Shown here: in pieces, positions 7,743 through 16,513 of the stretch
How positions within the stretch are numbered: position 1 is the stretch's first letter
Layout of the letters: the number at the start of each line of letters is the position of its first letter
Assembly (NCBI RefSeq): GCF_902728265.1
Contig: NZ_CACVBR010000026.1
Location: forward strand, 1 to 49,899
Length of the DNA: 49,899 bases
Origin: Chryseobacterium potabilaquae
GTDB lineage: Bacteria > Bacteroidota > Bacteroidia > Flavobacteriales > Weeksellaceae
Direction: 5' to 3'
Notes under the pieces: model-generated
Seen by the model: the letters and a program-made list of their open reading frames with translations, nothing else
Told to the model about the DNA's origin: nothing
The model's database searches: none
Position numbers and translations under genes: made by a program

Positions 7743-8972
7743 TTGAAATTTCCTTTATATTTTTCTAGAAAAATAGCATTTTCCAAAGATAACAAAAATA
7801 ACCTTTCAAGGGTTATCATCTTCATCGGTAGGCTTTCTGTCGCATTAGGAATTATTGTGTCATTAATTACCGTTTCTACCGGATTTGGATCCAAAAAAGC
7901 GATAAAAGAAAGATTAGCAGATTTTAGCGGTCATATTACTATAAAATCCACTCGATCAAATTCTTCATACAATACGTCAGTTCTTGACAATCAGGGGTTG
8001 AATATTCAAAAAATAAAACAAATTCCTGACGTAGAAAGCGTCCAGAAATACGCTACCGTTACAGGGATCATGAGAAATGAAAATAGTTTTGCAGGTATCA
8101 TTTTTAAAGGAATTGGAAAAGATTTCGACAGTCTTAGATTTAAAAAATTTCTTATTGAGGGAACAACTCCTAAAGTAACTGAAGTAGGTTTTAATAATAG
8201 CGTGGCTATATCTCAAAAGATTGCGAATGATCTTCATCTAAAATTAAAAGACAGCATTGTTACCGTCTTTTCAAAAGCTGATCAGAAACCCATTTATAGA
8301 AAGTTTGAGGTAGTAGGAATTTATAAGACAGACATCAAAATGATTGATGACCAATTTGTATTAGGAGGGATTAATCATGTGAGAAAAATTCAGGATATGA
8401 AAGCAAACGAAATGGGAGGCCTTGATATTTTCCTAAAAAACATTAATAATATTGATAAAGATTTTCCAGAAATTGAGAAATTTATTGGCTACAAAAACTA
8501 TGCAGAAAAAGCTACTGAAAAATACCCTCAAATTAATGATTGGATCAGTATTTTTGATACTAACATTGCTTTAATTATTATTATAATGTTAATTGTTGTT
8601 GTTATCAATATTATTATGGTTCTTTTAATTCTTATCATTGAAAGAACAAATTCTATTGGTTTACTTAAAACATTAGGAGCAAGCAATTCTCAAATAAGGA
8701 AAACGTTTATCAATTATACTTTAATTATTATGATTCCGGGACTTCTTTATGGTAATGCAATTGGTATTGGGTTGTTATTGATTCAAAAGTTTTTTGGGAT
8801 TATTAAATTAAATCCTGAAAACTACTATGTAAGTACAGTTCCTGTAGATCTTAATCCCCTCGCTATTACTTCTATTTCTGTAGGAATTTTGATCATTTCA
8901 GGCTTGGCTCTTATTATTCCTAGCTATTTGATTAGTAAAATTTCTCCGGTAAAAGCTATTAAGTATAATTAA
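7743..8972 (+). CDS. ABC transporter permease, FtsX/LolE type (TTG start)
   Basis: 409 aa from TTG at 7743. The first residues then read MKFPLYFSRKIAFSKDN, the usual opening of Bacteroidota FtsX/MacB-PCD permeases; no ATG lies in frame before residue ~120. TM1 is about residues 23-48, a periplasmic MacB-type domain follows, then three C-terminal helices (roughly 280-306, 328-352, 375-400), with ERTNSIGLLKTLGAS as the conserved coupling segment. The family includes LolC/E, which release lipoproteins from the inner membrane. The ATPase partner is not adjacent, so it must be encoded elsewhere. Substrate uncertain. Confidence 0.85.
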   Translation: MKFPLYFSRKIAFSKDNKNNLSRVIIFIGRLSVALGIIVSLITVSTGFGSKKAIKERLADFSGHITIKSTRSNSSYNTSVLDNQGLNIQKIKQIPDVESVQKYATVTGIMRNENSFAGIIFKGIGKDFDSLRFKKFLIEGTTPKVTEVGFNNSVAISQKIANDLHLKLKDSIVTVFSKADQKPIYRKFEVVGIYKTDIKMIDDQFVLGGINHVRKIQDMKANEMGGLDIFLKNINNIDKDFPEIEKFIGYKNYAEKATEKYPQINDWISIFDTNIALIIIIMLIVVVINIIMVLLILIIERTNSIGLLKTLGASNSQIRKTFINYTLIIMIPGLLYGNAIGIGLLLIQKFFGIIKLNPENYYVSTVPVDLNPLAITSISVGILIISGLALIIPSYLISKISPVKAIKYN

Positions 8973-9065
8973 TTATCAAGAACTTTAAATTATAGTTTAT
9001 CAATCATTGCATAATTCTTTCATAGATCTTTAACCTCTCTCCGACTCTCTTCAAATTTAAAGCCG

Positions 9066-9073
9066 TATCTTTG
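9066..9073 (+). promoter_or_regulatory. -7 promoter box of the cysteine-synthase-like gene
   Basis: TATCTTTG matches TAnnTTTG and lies 20 bp upstream of the ATG at 9094. I do not see a TTTG at the matching -33 distance. Confidence 0.55.
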
Positions 9074-9093
9074 TCCAGCTTTAAAAAACGTTT

Positions 9094-10077
9094 ATGAAAT
9101 ACGCAAACAACATCCTTGAAACCATTGGAAATACCCCATTGGTAAAACTTAATAAGGTTTTGGGAGATGATTTTCCAGCATTGGTTTTAGCAAAAGTGGA
9201 GACTTTTAATCCTGGAAATTCTGTAAAAGACAGAATGGCTCTGAAAATGATAGAAGATGCTGAAAAAGATGGTCGACTTCAACCTGGTGGAACCATCATT
9301 GAAGGAACTTCTGGAAATACAGGAATGGGACTCGCTCTTGCGGCAATTATTAAAGGCTACAAATGTATTTTTGTAACCAACTCTAAGCAATCAAAAGAAA
9401 AATGTGATATACTTCGTGCTGTAGGTGCAGAAGTAATTGTTTGCCCTACAGATGTAAAACCTACAGATCCACGTTCTTATTATTCAGTATCTAAAAGATT
9501 AGCCACTGAAACAGAAAATGGATGGTATGTAAATCAATATGATAATTTATCGAATAGAGCCGCCCACTACGAGTCTACAGCCCCTGAAATCTGGGAACAA
9601 ACGGAAGGAAAGTTAACCCACTTTGTAGTAGGAGCAGGCACAGGAGGAACAATCACAGGATGTGGAATGTTTTTCAAAGAGAAAAATCCTACTATTAAAG
9701 TAATCGGTATTGATACCTATGGATCCATTCTAAAAGAGTTTCATGAAACAGGAGAGCTTCACTACGATCATGCATACACGTATATTACTGAAGGTATTGG
9801 AGAAGATATCATCCCGGAAAATTATGATATGTCTATCATTGATCATTTTGAAAAAGTTACGGATAAGGATGGTGCAATTTATGCAAGAAAATTAGCAAAG
9901 GAAGAAGGTATTTTTTGTGGTTACTCTGCTGGAAGTGCAATTGCCTCACTAGTTCAGATGAAAGATCAATTTACTAAAGATGATGTTATTGTAGTTCTTC
10001 TTCACGATCATGGCTCAAGATATGTTGGGAAGATCTATAATGATGACTGGATGAAAGAAATGGGTTGGCTAGACTAA
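9094..10077 (+). CDS. PLP-dependent cysteine synthase / cystathionine beta-synthase family enzyme
   Basis: 327 aa, a complete fold-type II PLP enzyme. IGNTPLVKLN is at residues 11-20, the PLP lysine in NPGNSVKDR is K45, the substrate loop EGTSGNTG is at 69-76, and the phosphate-binding GAGTGGTITG is near residues 186-195. Family members make cysteine from O-acetylserine (CysK/CysM) or cystathionine from serine and homocysteine (CBS). The protein has only the catalytic core; there is no CBS-pair regulatory domain or haem motif. The loop SYYSVSKRLATE and the C-terminal HDHGSRYVGKIYNDDWM resemble the CBS-like subgroup, so the substrate cannot be decided here. Monocistronic, with its own promoter box and terminator. 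Confidence 0.88.
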   Translation: MKYANNILETIGNTPLVKLNKVLGDDFPALVLAKVETFNPGNSVKDRMALKMIEDAEKDGRLQPGGTIIEGTSGNTGMGLALAAIIKGYKCIFVTNSKQSKEKCDILRAVGAEVIVCPTDVKPTDPRSYYSVSKRLATETENGWYVNQYDNLSNRAAHYESTAPEIWEQTEGKLTHFVVGAGTGGTITGCGMFFKEKNPTIKVIGIDTYGSILKEFHETGELHYDHAYTYITEGIGEDIIPENYDMSIIDHFEKVTDKDGAIYARKLAKEEGIFCGYSAGSAIASLVQMKDQFTKDDVIVVLLHDHGSRYVGKIYNDDWMKEMGWLD

Positions 10078-10091
10078 TCCAATCTCAATAT

Positions 10092-10124
10092 AAAAAAACA
10101 AAACCAAATTGGTTTTGTTTTTTT
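10092..10124. terminator. Bidirectional terminator between convergent genes
   Basis: The stem AAAACAAAACCAA/TTGGTTTTGTTTT is flanked by A- and T-tracts on both sides. Its right edge touches the stop codon of the convergent YcxB-like gene. Confidence 0.85.
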
Positions 10125-10651
10125 TATATCTTTATATTATCTTTTATTGTTTTTTCAAGTAGTACAAATGCTTTTTCATTCATTGCCTTCTTTGGAAACA
10201 TATAGCTGTACTTTCCTTCCAATGAAATAAATTTTTCATTAATATCAAAAGTTTCAAAATCTGTCCATTCACTGGTTTCTTTTTCATTATCAATATTGAC
10301 TGTGAAAAAATGATGATCAAAACGAATTTCATATACATTACAATCTTCAAGCGAACTTAAATAATTATTAACCTGCTTTTTCCATCGTGAAACTCTATTA
10401 ACACTTACCGACAAAAAAATAGCGCATAGCAGAAAAATGAAACTTAGAAAGTACAAAATTCCCACATTCTCTTCGCTTAAATTTTCTTTTAAAAGAAAAG
10501 TAGTAAATAAAGTAATAGCTGTAATGATAGTCATGATAGTCTTCCCTTTTGTCATCGGAGAGAATAACAAACTTCCTTGATTTTCGTTAAAATATATTTC
10601 TTCAAAATCAGTTCTTGCAGCCTGTAAGATAATTGTCTTTTCTTCGTTCAT
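10124..10651 (-). CDS. YcxB-like membrane protein
   Basis: 175 aa. The N-terminal part is polar (EEIYFNENQGSLLF), with two adjacent transmembrane helices at about residues 37-55 and 63-83, then a cytoplasmic domain of about 90 residues containing YEIRFDHHFFTVNID and EWTDFETFDINEKFISLEG. That domain matches the pattern of the YcxB C-terminal (PH-like) domain found in many small membrane proteins of unknown function. It is the last gene before a terminator. The gap of 34 bp to the upstream CbpM gene allows cotranscription. Confidence 0.65.
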   Translation of the reverse strand: MNEEKTIILQAARTDFEEIYFNENQGSLLFSPMTKGKTIMTIITAITLFTTFLLKENLSEENVGILYFLSFIFLLCAIFLSVSVNRVSRWKKQVNNYLSSLEDCNVYEIRFDHHFFTVNIDNEKETSEWTDFETFDINEKFISLEGKYSYMFPKKAMNEKAFVLLEKTIKDNIKI

Positions 10652-10685
10652 TCTTATATTTAATTTAAAAGTTCACAAAGCTAAA

Positions 10686-10988
10686 CTAAATATTTTCATA
10701 TTTATCACTAATAGAAGAATTTTTTTTCACAAGCTCACGGTTTTTATTTTTTAAATTCTCTATTCTTTTTAACATACCATGAATTACTTCTAGTCCCGGA
10801 AGATTAATCTCCAAATCATAATGTAAGTTGGCTAACCTTTCAAACACGGCAAGATCATCATACATTAAATAATTTACATTATTTTCTATGACGATTTCTA
10901 AAAGACCACACGCTACAAGTTCATCAAAAAAAGTAATTTCAACATTGTATATTTTTACAAGTTCTTCTCTGGATATTCTTTCACTCAT
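10686..10988 (-). CDS. cbpM: Chaperone modulator CbpM
   Basis: 100 aa. It begins with a MerR-like winged-helix pattern (ISREELVKIYNVEITFFDELVACGLL), continues with DDLAVFERLANLHYDLEINLPGLEVI, and ends in a coiled coil (KRIENLKNKNRELVKKN). This is the CbpM signature. In E. coli CbpM binds the J-domain of CbpA and blocks its co-chaperone and DNA-binding activity. It starts 4 bp after the stop of the cbpA-like gene, so the two are an operon. Confidence 0.88.
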   Translation of the reverse strand: MSERISREELVKIYNVEITFFDELVACGLLEIVIENNVNYLMYDDLAVFERLANLHYDLEINLPGLEVIHGMLKRIENLKNKNRELVKKNSSISDKYENI

Positions 10989-10992
10989 TCGT

Positions 10993-11904
10993 TTAGGAAT
11001 TTTTCAGTTGTTCAAAAATTTCTTTTTGCTTTTCGGTAAGATGGGTTGGTAATTTGACCTCATAGGTAACAAATAAATCACCAAATTGATTTTCTTTTTT
11101 ATACACCGGAAAACCTTTTCCTCTTAGCCTTACAGTCATTCCATTTTGTGTTTCCGGTTTTACTTTAAGAGTAACACTTCCTTCTAAAGTGTTTACAGTT
11201 ACTTCTCCACCTAATACGGCCGTGTATAAATCAATCACTACTTTCGTTTTTAAATCATCTCCCAGCCTCTCAAAATTTTCATCAGCAGAAATGTTAAACG
11301 TAATATATAAATCACCTGAAGGTCCTCCATTAAAGCCTGGATTTCCATGTGCTTTTAATTTAATCTGTTGGCCATCGTAAATTCCTGCAGGAATAGTAAT
11401 TCTAACTTTTTTATTATTTATTTCAAAAGTCTGTGGATGAGTTCTTGCTGCATCTCTTAAGCTTATATTCAATTCTGCATGAATATCCTGACCTTTAAAC
11501 TTTCCTGAGGCACTTCCTCTAGAACTTGTACCAAAATTCCCTCGTGTATTGCCAAACATACTCTGAAAAAAATCTGAAAAGTCACCTCCATCTCCAAAGT
11601 CCGCATCAGAAAATCCTCCTCCAAAGCCTTTATCGTGATACTCCTTTTTTTGTTGTTTGGTTTTTTGATACTCTCCACCCTGTTTCCAATGCTCTCCGTA
11701 TCTATCATATTTGATACGATTTTCAGAATTACTAAGCACTTCATTAGCCTCATTAAGCTCTTTAAACTTTCTCTCCGCTTCTTTATCTTCTGGATTTAAG
11801 TCAGGATGCCATTTTCTTGCCAGCTTTCGATATGCTTTTTTGATATCATCTTGGGTCGCATTTTTATCTACTCCTAAAATTTTATAGTAATCTATATAAG
11901 CCAT
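10993..11904 (-). CDS. cbpA: DnaJ-type co-chaperone CbpA
   Basis: 303 aa. The J-domain occupies residues 3-70 with HPD at 33-35. A Gly/Phe-rich linker follows (about 90-130, [17 protein letters not shown]), then the two beta-barrel C-terminal domains (about 138-300, including [16 protein letters not shown] and [11 protein letters not shown]). There is no CxxCxGxG zinc-finger region, which separates CbpA from DnaJ. It stimulates DnaK ATPase and, in E. coli, binds curved DNA. The adjacent CbpM gene supports the assignment. Confidence 0.92.
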   Translation of the reverse strand: MAYIDYYKILGVDKNATQDDIKKAYRKLARKWHPDLNPEDKEAERKFKELNEANEVLSNSENRIKYDRYGEHWKQGGEYQKTKQQKKEYHDKGFGGGFSDADFGDGGDFSDFFQSMFGNTRGNFGTSSRGSASGKFKGQDIHAELNISLRDAARTHPQTFEINNKKVRITIPAGIYDGQQIKLKAHGNPGFNGGPSGDLYITFNISADENFERLGDDLKTKVVIDLYTAVLGGEVTVNTLEGSVTLKVKPETQNGMTVRLRGKGFPVYKKENQFGDLFVTYEVKLPTHLTEKQKEIFEQLKNS

Positions 11905-11975
11905 AAAAATAGGTATTTACTCAAATTTATGAAATTTCAAAATGAAATGAATAGAGTGAAATGTTAAAATAAACC

Positions 11976-11983
11976 TATCTTTG
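11976..11983 (+). promoter_or_regulatory. -7 promoter box of the symporter gene
   Basis: TATCTTTG is an exact consensus match, 13 bp upstream of the ATG at 11997, so the leader is very short. Confidence 0.6.
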
Positions 11984-11996
11984 GTAAAAACGCCAT

Positions 11997-13196
11997 ATGA
12001 ACGAAGTATTAAAAAACTATTTTGGAATACTGTCTTTGCTGCTGGGAATTACTATCGGAAGCATTATAGGCATTTACCTTCCACAAACTGTTGACTATAT
12101 AAAACCATTAGGAGATATTTTTCTAAATTTACTTTTTGTAAGTGTTGTTCCTTTAGTCTTTTTTGCAGTCTCAAATTCTATTGCCTCTTTAGAACAACAA
12201 TCCAAGTTTGGAAAGATTATTCTAACCATGTCTTTCACATTTCTATTTTTTATTTTAACCGCAGCTATTTTCACTATCCTTATGGTTTATCTTTTCCCTG
12301 TTTCTGGCATAACGGGCAGCTCCGAAGCTATTTCAGAAACCGTAAATAATGATTCCTGGAGTAATAGAGTGGTTAGCTTTTTCACTGTGGCAGAATTTAC
12401 TGACGTTTTTTCTCGAAAAAATATGTTAGCACTTTTGATTTTTGCTTTTTTAACAGGTTTTGCTGCGAGAAAAGCAGGAGAAATAGGCCAACCATTCAGA
12501 GTTTTTATAGCTTCTGGTTACGAAGTTATGAAAGAATTACTTCTGCTTATTATGAAATTTGCTCCCATTGGATTAGGTGCTTACTTTGCTTTTCAAGTAT
12601 CCACATTGGGATCCCAACTTTTTGGATTTTATGCTAAACCTTTAGGTTTATATTATGTGGCTGGGGTCATTTATTTTATTGTTTTCTTTTCATTATATGC
12701 TTTTATGGCCAATCCCAAAACTGGTATCAAAAGCTTCTGGGCTTATTCAATTTTCCCTACTCTTACCGCTTTAAGTACATGTAGTAGCTTAGCCACCATG
12801 CCCGCTAACTTACAAGCAGCGTCTAAAATCGGAATTCCTAATCAAATCGCTAATATTGTAATTCCTATTGGGACAACCTTACATAAAAACGGTTCTTCTA
12901 TGTCTTCCATCATTAAAATTTATGTCGCTTTTTTAATTATTGGAAGAGATTTCTTTGAACCTACAAATCTTTTACTCGCTCTAGGAATTACTGTTTTTGT
13001 AAGTATCGTTGCAGGAGGAATTCCTAACGGAGGATATATTGGAGAAATGTTGATGATTTCTGTATATAAACTACCTCAAGAAGCTATTCCAGCTGTTATG
13101 ATTATCGGAACTTTAGTGGATCCTTTAGCAACAGTACTAAATGCAGTGGGACAAATTGTTGCGGCAATGTTTGTCAATAGGTTTGTAAAAGTATAG
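11997..13196 (+). CDS. Dicarboxylate/amino acid:cation symporter (DAACS family)
   Basis: 399 aa polytopic inner-membrane protein. It carries the DAACS signatures: GDIFLNLLFVSVVPLVFFAV early in the protein, the serine-rich reentrant loop LSTCSSLATMPANLQAA (around 260-276), and IPIGTTLHKNGSSMSSI (around 288-304). The last replaces the more usual GATINMDG of glutamate carriers, so the substrate may differ from glutamate or aspartate. The C-terminus has ILVDP-type TLVDPLATVLNAVGQ, where the cation-binding aspartate is expected. Its stop is immediately adjacent to that of the convergent DUF779 gene. Confidence 0.87.
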   Translation: MNEVLKNYFGILSLLLGITIGSIIGIYLPQTVDYIKPLGDIFLNLLFVSVVPLVFFAVSNSIASLEQQSKFGKIILTMSFTFLFFILTAAIFTILMVYLFPVSGITGSSEAISETVNNDSWSNRVVSFFTVAEFTDVFSRKNMLALLIFAFLTGFAARKAGEIGQPFRVFIASGYEVMKELLLLIMKFAPIGLGAYFAFQVSTLGSQLFGFYAKPLGLYYVAGVIYFIVFFSLYAFMANPKTGIKSFWAYSIFPTLTALSTCSSLATMPANLQAASKIGIPNQIANIVIPIGTTLHKNGSSMSSIIKIYVAFLIIGRDFFEPTNLLLALGITVFVSIVAGGIPNGGYIGEMLMISVYKLPQEAIPAVMIIGTLVDPLATVLNAVGQIVAAMFVNRFVKV

Positions 13197-13580
13197 TTAT
13201 TCACTGCGTTTTACAGGCTCCAAATTTTTATATTCTTCCGGAGTGAAAAGCCTATACTGAACTTTAAACGTTTTTCCCAATGGAGTTTCTAAAGAAAAAC
13301 CTCCCGGCCCGAAACCGTCTGCAACATCCAATGTAAAATGAGAATACTTCCAATATTCAAATAAATCGCGATCGATCCAAAATTCATGGCTATTAATTGT
13401 TCCAATCATAGCATCATTCATCCTAGGAAAAAAACCACCCTTTTCAAAACATTGGGGTTGAGTTCCTTCACAACATCCTCCTGCTTGATAGAACATCAAG
13501 TCACCATATTTTTCTTCTAACGTCCAAATAACTTCCATTGCTTTCTCTGTAGCAGAGAGTCTGGATATTTTTGTTTCCAT
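13197..13580 (-). CDS. DUF779 protein, partner of the aldehyde dehydrogenase
   Basis: 127 aa. DUF779 blocks are evident: LEEKYGDLMFYQAGGCCEG, PQCFEKGGFFPRMNDAMIG, and SLETPLGKTFKVQYRLFTPEE. The paired cysteines GGCC and QCF could bind a metal or a thiol, but no activity is established. DUF779 genes are regularly found directly downstream of ExaC-type acetaldehyde dehydrogenases, as here (224 bp after the dehydrogenase stop, same strand). An accessory role in aldehyde oxidation is inferred from that linkage. Confidence 0.9.
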   Translation of the reverse strand: METKISRLSATEKAMEVIWTLEEKYGDLMFYQAGGCCEGTQPQCFEKGGFFPRMNDAMIGTINSHEFWIDRDLFEYWKYSHFTLDVADGFGPGGFSLETPLGKTFKVQYRLFTPEEYKNLEPVKRSE

Positions 13581-13750
13581 TTTTTATTTTTAAAAGTTCA
13601 TTGAAAGAATCTTTAGATTTTACTTTAATAAAGTTAAAAAAGCCTACTAGAATTGCTTGCAAAAAACTCGATAAGTTTACCCATTCTAATCTAAAAAAGA
13701 TCTATAATATTATAAAAATGGCTGTAAGAAACTTTGAAATAATCCAAGCA

Positions 13751-13777
13751 TTCTGCCATACTAATAATATGGCAGAA
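13751..13777. repeat. Perfect 10-bp inverted repeat in the aldehyde dehydrogenase-DUF779 gap
   Basis: TTCTGCCATA and TATGGCAGAA are separated by 7 nt (CTAATAA). On the minus strand the hairpin falls in the leader between the two cotranscribed genes. It lacks a following U-tract, so it is not a standard terminator. An RNA processing or stability element, or a protein-binding site, are possible. Confidence 0.6.
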
Positions 13778-13804
13778 GTGGACATTCCCCTATATGATTT
13801 GCGA

Positions 13805-15334
13805 TTAAAAAAATCCTAATTTATTTTTGTTATAAGAGATCAACATATTTTTTGTTTGGCGATAATGGTCTAACATCATTTTATGATTTTCTCTACCAAT
13901 TCCAGACTGTTTATATCCTCCAAAAGGAGCCCCTGCAGGATAAGAATGATATTGATTTACCCATACCCTCCCTGCTTGAATCTGACGAGGAATATTATAC
14001 AATTGATGCGCATCCCTTGTCCAAACTCCTGCTCCAAGTCCATAAATAGTATCATTGGCAATTTTAATAGCTTCTTCTTCATCTTTAAATGTTGTAAATG
14101 CGAGAACAGGGCCAAAAATCTCTTCTTGAAAAATCCTCATTCTATTATTTCCTTTGAAAATTGTTGGTTGTATATAATACCCATTTTCAAGACCTTTTCC
14201 TACATTATTTACCTCTCCACCTGCAAGAACTTCAGCTCCTTCTTCCTTCCCTAGTTTAATGTAGGATAGAATTTTATCTTTTTGAATTTGCGAAGCCTGC
14301 GCTCCCATCATTACTGTTTTATCCAAAGGATTTCCCACTTTAATTGCTTTTACCCTTTCAATAACTTTTTCGATAAATTGATCTGCAATATCTTCCTGTA
14401 CCAATAATCTTGAGGGGCAAGTACAGATCTCACCTTGATTCAAGGCAAAAAGAACAGCACCCTCAATTGCTTTATCTAAAAACTCATCATCATGGGCCAT
14501 TACAGAATTAAAAAATATATTTGGAGATTTTCCTCCTAATTCCAATGTTACCGGAATAATATTTTCTGTGGCATACTGCATTACCAAACGCCCAGTAGCT
14601 GTAGATCCTGTGAAGGCAGCTTTTGATACCTTAGGATTTGTAACTAATGCTCTTCCCAATTCAGCTCCAAAACCATTTACAATATTTACCACTCCCGCCG
14701 GTAATAAGTCTCCTATAATTTCCATTAATATCATAATAGAAATGGGTGTACTTTCTGCCGGCTTCAATACTACGCAATTTCCTGCTGCTAATGCGGGGGC
14801 CAATTTCCATACAGCCATTAGTAGTGGAAAATTCCATGGAATAATTTGGGCAATCACTCCCAGCGGTTCATGAACAATTAATGAAACGGTATCTTTATCC
14901 AGCTCATTATGAGAGCCTTCTTCTGAACGGATAACAGAAGCAAAATATCTAAAATGATCAATCGCTAATGGCAAATCCGCTGCTAAAGTTTCTCTCACGG
15001 CTTTTCCGTTATCAATAGTCTCAACTGTTGCTAAATATTCGAGGTTTTGTTCAATTCTATCCGCAATTTTATTCAGAATAATGCTTCTATCAGTGGAAGA
15101 CGTATTTTTCCAAGTTTGAAAAGCCTTTTCAGCCGCATTTACAGCCAATTCTAAATCTTCTTTAGAAGAATGGGCAGCTTGGGTAAAATTTTTACCATCT
15201 ACCGGAGAAGTTACATCAAAATATTTCCCATTGATAGGTGCTGTAAACTTACCATCAATATAATTATCATATCGGCTTTTGAAATCTGGCCATTGTAAAA
15301 GTGTCTCCGATTTCTGTTCTGTTAATGTGCTCAT
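13805..15334 (-). CDS. NAD-dependent aldehyde dehydrogenase, ExaC/AldB-like
   Basis: 509 aa, full length for the ALDH superfamily. Visible parts: [20 protein letters not shown] and the NAD-binding [10 protein letters not shown] then [10 protein letters not shown]; the glutamate motif LELGGKSPN; the catalytic cysteine in [14 protein letters not shown]; and the C-terminal [22 protein letters not shown]. ExaC-type enzymes oxidise acetaldehyde and related short aldehydes. The neighbouring DUF779 gene and divergent AraC regulator are the standard context for this subgroup. The enzyme is cytosolic. It is probably inducible through the AraC protein, with candidate operator repeats at 15398-15428. 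Confidence 0.92.
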   Translation of the reverse strand: MSTLTEQKSETLLQWPDFKSRYDNYIDGKFTAPINGKYFDVTSPVDGKNFTQAAHSSKEDLELAVNAAEKAFQTWKNTSSTDRSIILNKIADRIEQNLEYLATVETIDNGKAVRETLAADLPLAIDHFRYFASVIRSEEGSHNELDKDTVSLIVHEPLGVIAQIIPWNFPLLMAVWKLAPALAAGNCVVLKPAESTPISIMILMEIIGDLLPAGVVNIVNGFGAELGRALVTNPKVSKAAFTGSTATGRLVMQYATENIIPVTLELGGKSPNIFFNSVMAHDDEFLDKAIEGAVLFALNQGEICTCPSRLLVQEDIADQFIEKVIERVKAIKVGNPLDKTVMMGAQASQIQKDKILSYIKLGKEEGAEVLAGGEVNNVGKGLENGYYIQPTIFKGNNRMRIFQEEIFGPVLAFTTFKDEEEAIKIANDTIYGLGAGVWTRDAHQLYNIPRQIQAGRVWVNQYHSYPAGAPFGGYKQSGIGRENHKMMLDHYRQTKNMLISYNKNKLGFF

Positions 15335-15397
15335 ATTAGTGTAATTTTAATTTTAGATTTCCCTAAATTACACTTACCCATGAAAAACATATAGCAC

Positions 15398-15428
15398 AAT
15401 CGTATAAAAAAACTTCAAAATCGTACAA
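15398..15428. promoter_or_regulatory. Candidate AraC-type operator: two direct repeats 21 bp apart
   Basis: AATCGTATAA begins at 15398 and AATCGTACAA at 15419: nine of ten bases are identical, in the same orientation, and start-to-start spacing is exactly 21 bp, two helical turns. It lies between the divergent dehydrogenase and AraC-regulator genes, 64 bp upstream of the dehydrogenase start. This is the geometry that tandem HTH AraC dimers bind. Binding itself is inferred. Confidence 0.55.
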
Positions 15429-15514
15429 GATTATAATTTTATAATTTCGTTAACAATCATATAGACTTATATTTTTTTATATTTGAGTAAACAGGCAATA
15501 AAAAATATTTAGAA

Positions 15515-16435
15515 ATGAATAATAATAGGATTTTATTAAATACCCCTGCATTGAAGAAGGAAAATCAACTCGCAAGCTTAATTGAAAATCAAACAAAGTT
15601 CAATCTAAATAACTGTGAATTTAGCATATACGAAACGCATAAAGCTGCTTTTAATATAAAATTACATTTTGAAAATATTGCATTTACGGCCATGCTCCGT
15701 GGAAAAAAACATATGAAGCTAGAAAATAAAACAGGGTATTTTGATTATCTTCCTGGAGAAAGTGTTATTGTTGGACCTGGAGAGACCATGGTTATTGACT
15801 TTCCTGAAGCTGATGAAACACCTACTCAATGTGTTTCTTTGAATCTGAATCCTGAATTTATAGAAGATTCTTTACATTATCTAAATTACCATTTTCCAAA
15901 AATAGACGAGACTTCCCTATGGGATATTAAGCTTGATGAATATTTTCTTTTTAATAATACATCTTTAGCTTCAGCAACGCAAAATATTATGAGAATTGCA
16001 ATGGATGATAATACCCAAAAGGATATTATGGCTGACTTTGCCTTAAAAGAACTTTTAATAAGGTTGATGCAAACTCAAGCGAGAAACATAGTGGAAAAAA
16101 GCATGGCTAAAAACAAATCAAGAATAGGTTTTGCAATAGATTATATCAAAAAAAATCTCCATCAAAAATTGTCAATTGAACACATTGCCAAATTAACTTA
16201 CGTAAGTAAATCAAATTTCTTTAAAATGTTTAAGGACGAATTAGGTACTTCTCCCAATGAATTTATTTTGCAAGAAAGGATAAATAGAGCAAAAGAACTT
16301 TTAGCTCACCACAATAGTATTAAAGAGACCGCCTACCAAACTGGATTTTCAGATAGTAATTACTTTACGCGGGTGTTTAAACAGTTTGAGGGGATTACTC
16401 CTAAGAGCTATCAGAATAATCTGATACTGGAATAA
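15515..16435 (+). CDS. AraC-family transcriptional regulator
   Basis: 306 aa. The N-terminal domain (about 1-180) is cupin-like (FTAMLRGKKHMKLENKTGYF then LPGESVIVGPGETMVIDFPE), as in AraC_N regulators that sense small molecules. The C-terminal domain (about 205-304) has two helix-turn-helix motifs: LSIEHIAKLTYVSKSNFFKMFKDELG and IKETAYQTGFSDSNYFTRVFKQFEGITPKSY. It is divergent from the dehydrogenase/DUF779 operon and most likely activates it in response to an aldehyde or alcohol. The phased repeats in the shared promoter region support this. Monocistronic, with a terminator directly after. Confidence 0.92.
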   Translation: MNNNRILLNTPALKKENQLASLIENQTKFNLNNCEFSIYETHKAAFNIKLHFENIAFTAMLRGKKHMKLENKTGYFDYLPGESVIVGPGETMVIDFPEADETPTQCVSLNLNPEFIEDSLHYLNYHFPKIDETSLWDIKLDEYFLFNNTSLASATQNIMRIAMDDNTQKDIMADFALKELLIRLMQTQARNIVEKSMAKNKSRIGFAIDYIKKNLHQKLSIEHIAKLTYVSKSNFFKMFKDELGTSPNEFILQERINRAKELLAHHNSIKETAYQTGFSDSNYFTRVFKQFEGITPKSYQNNLILE

Positions 16436-16436
16436 T

Positions 16437-16464
16437 AAAAAAGCCCTGCAATAGCAGAGCTTTT
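16437..16464 (+). terminator. Terminator of the AraC gene
   Basis: The stem AAAAGC-C-CTGC/GCAG-A-GCTTTT has one internal mismatch and a 4-nt loop, directly after the stop codon. It also faces the convergent SusD gene. Confidence 0.7.
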
Positions 16465-16513
16465 AAACTTTATGTATATTTTATCAGTTAATCTATTCTA
16501 AAAACCCAACTAA

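Noticed and set aside
7739..7894. N-terminal extension of the NamZ-like frame
   Set aside because: The extra 52 residues lie antisense to the permease N-terminus and would put a signal peptide in the middle of the protein.
13571..13819. 82-aa open frame on the plus strand overlapping the DUF779 start
   Set aside because: It overlaps the start of a well-supported gene, spans the hairpin gap, has no family pattern and no ribosome-site context.
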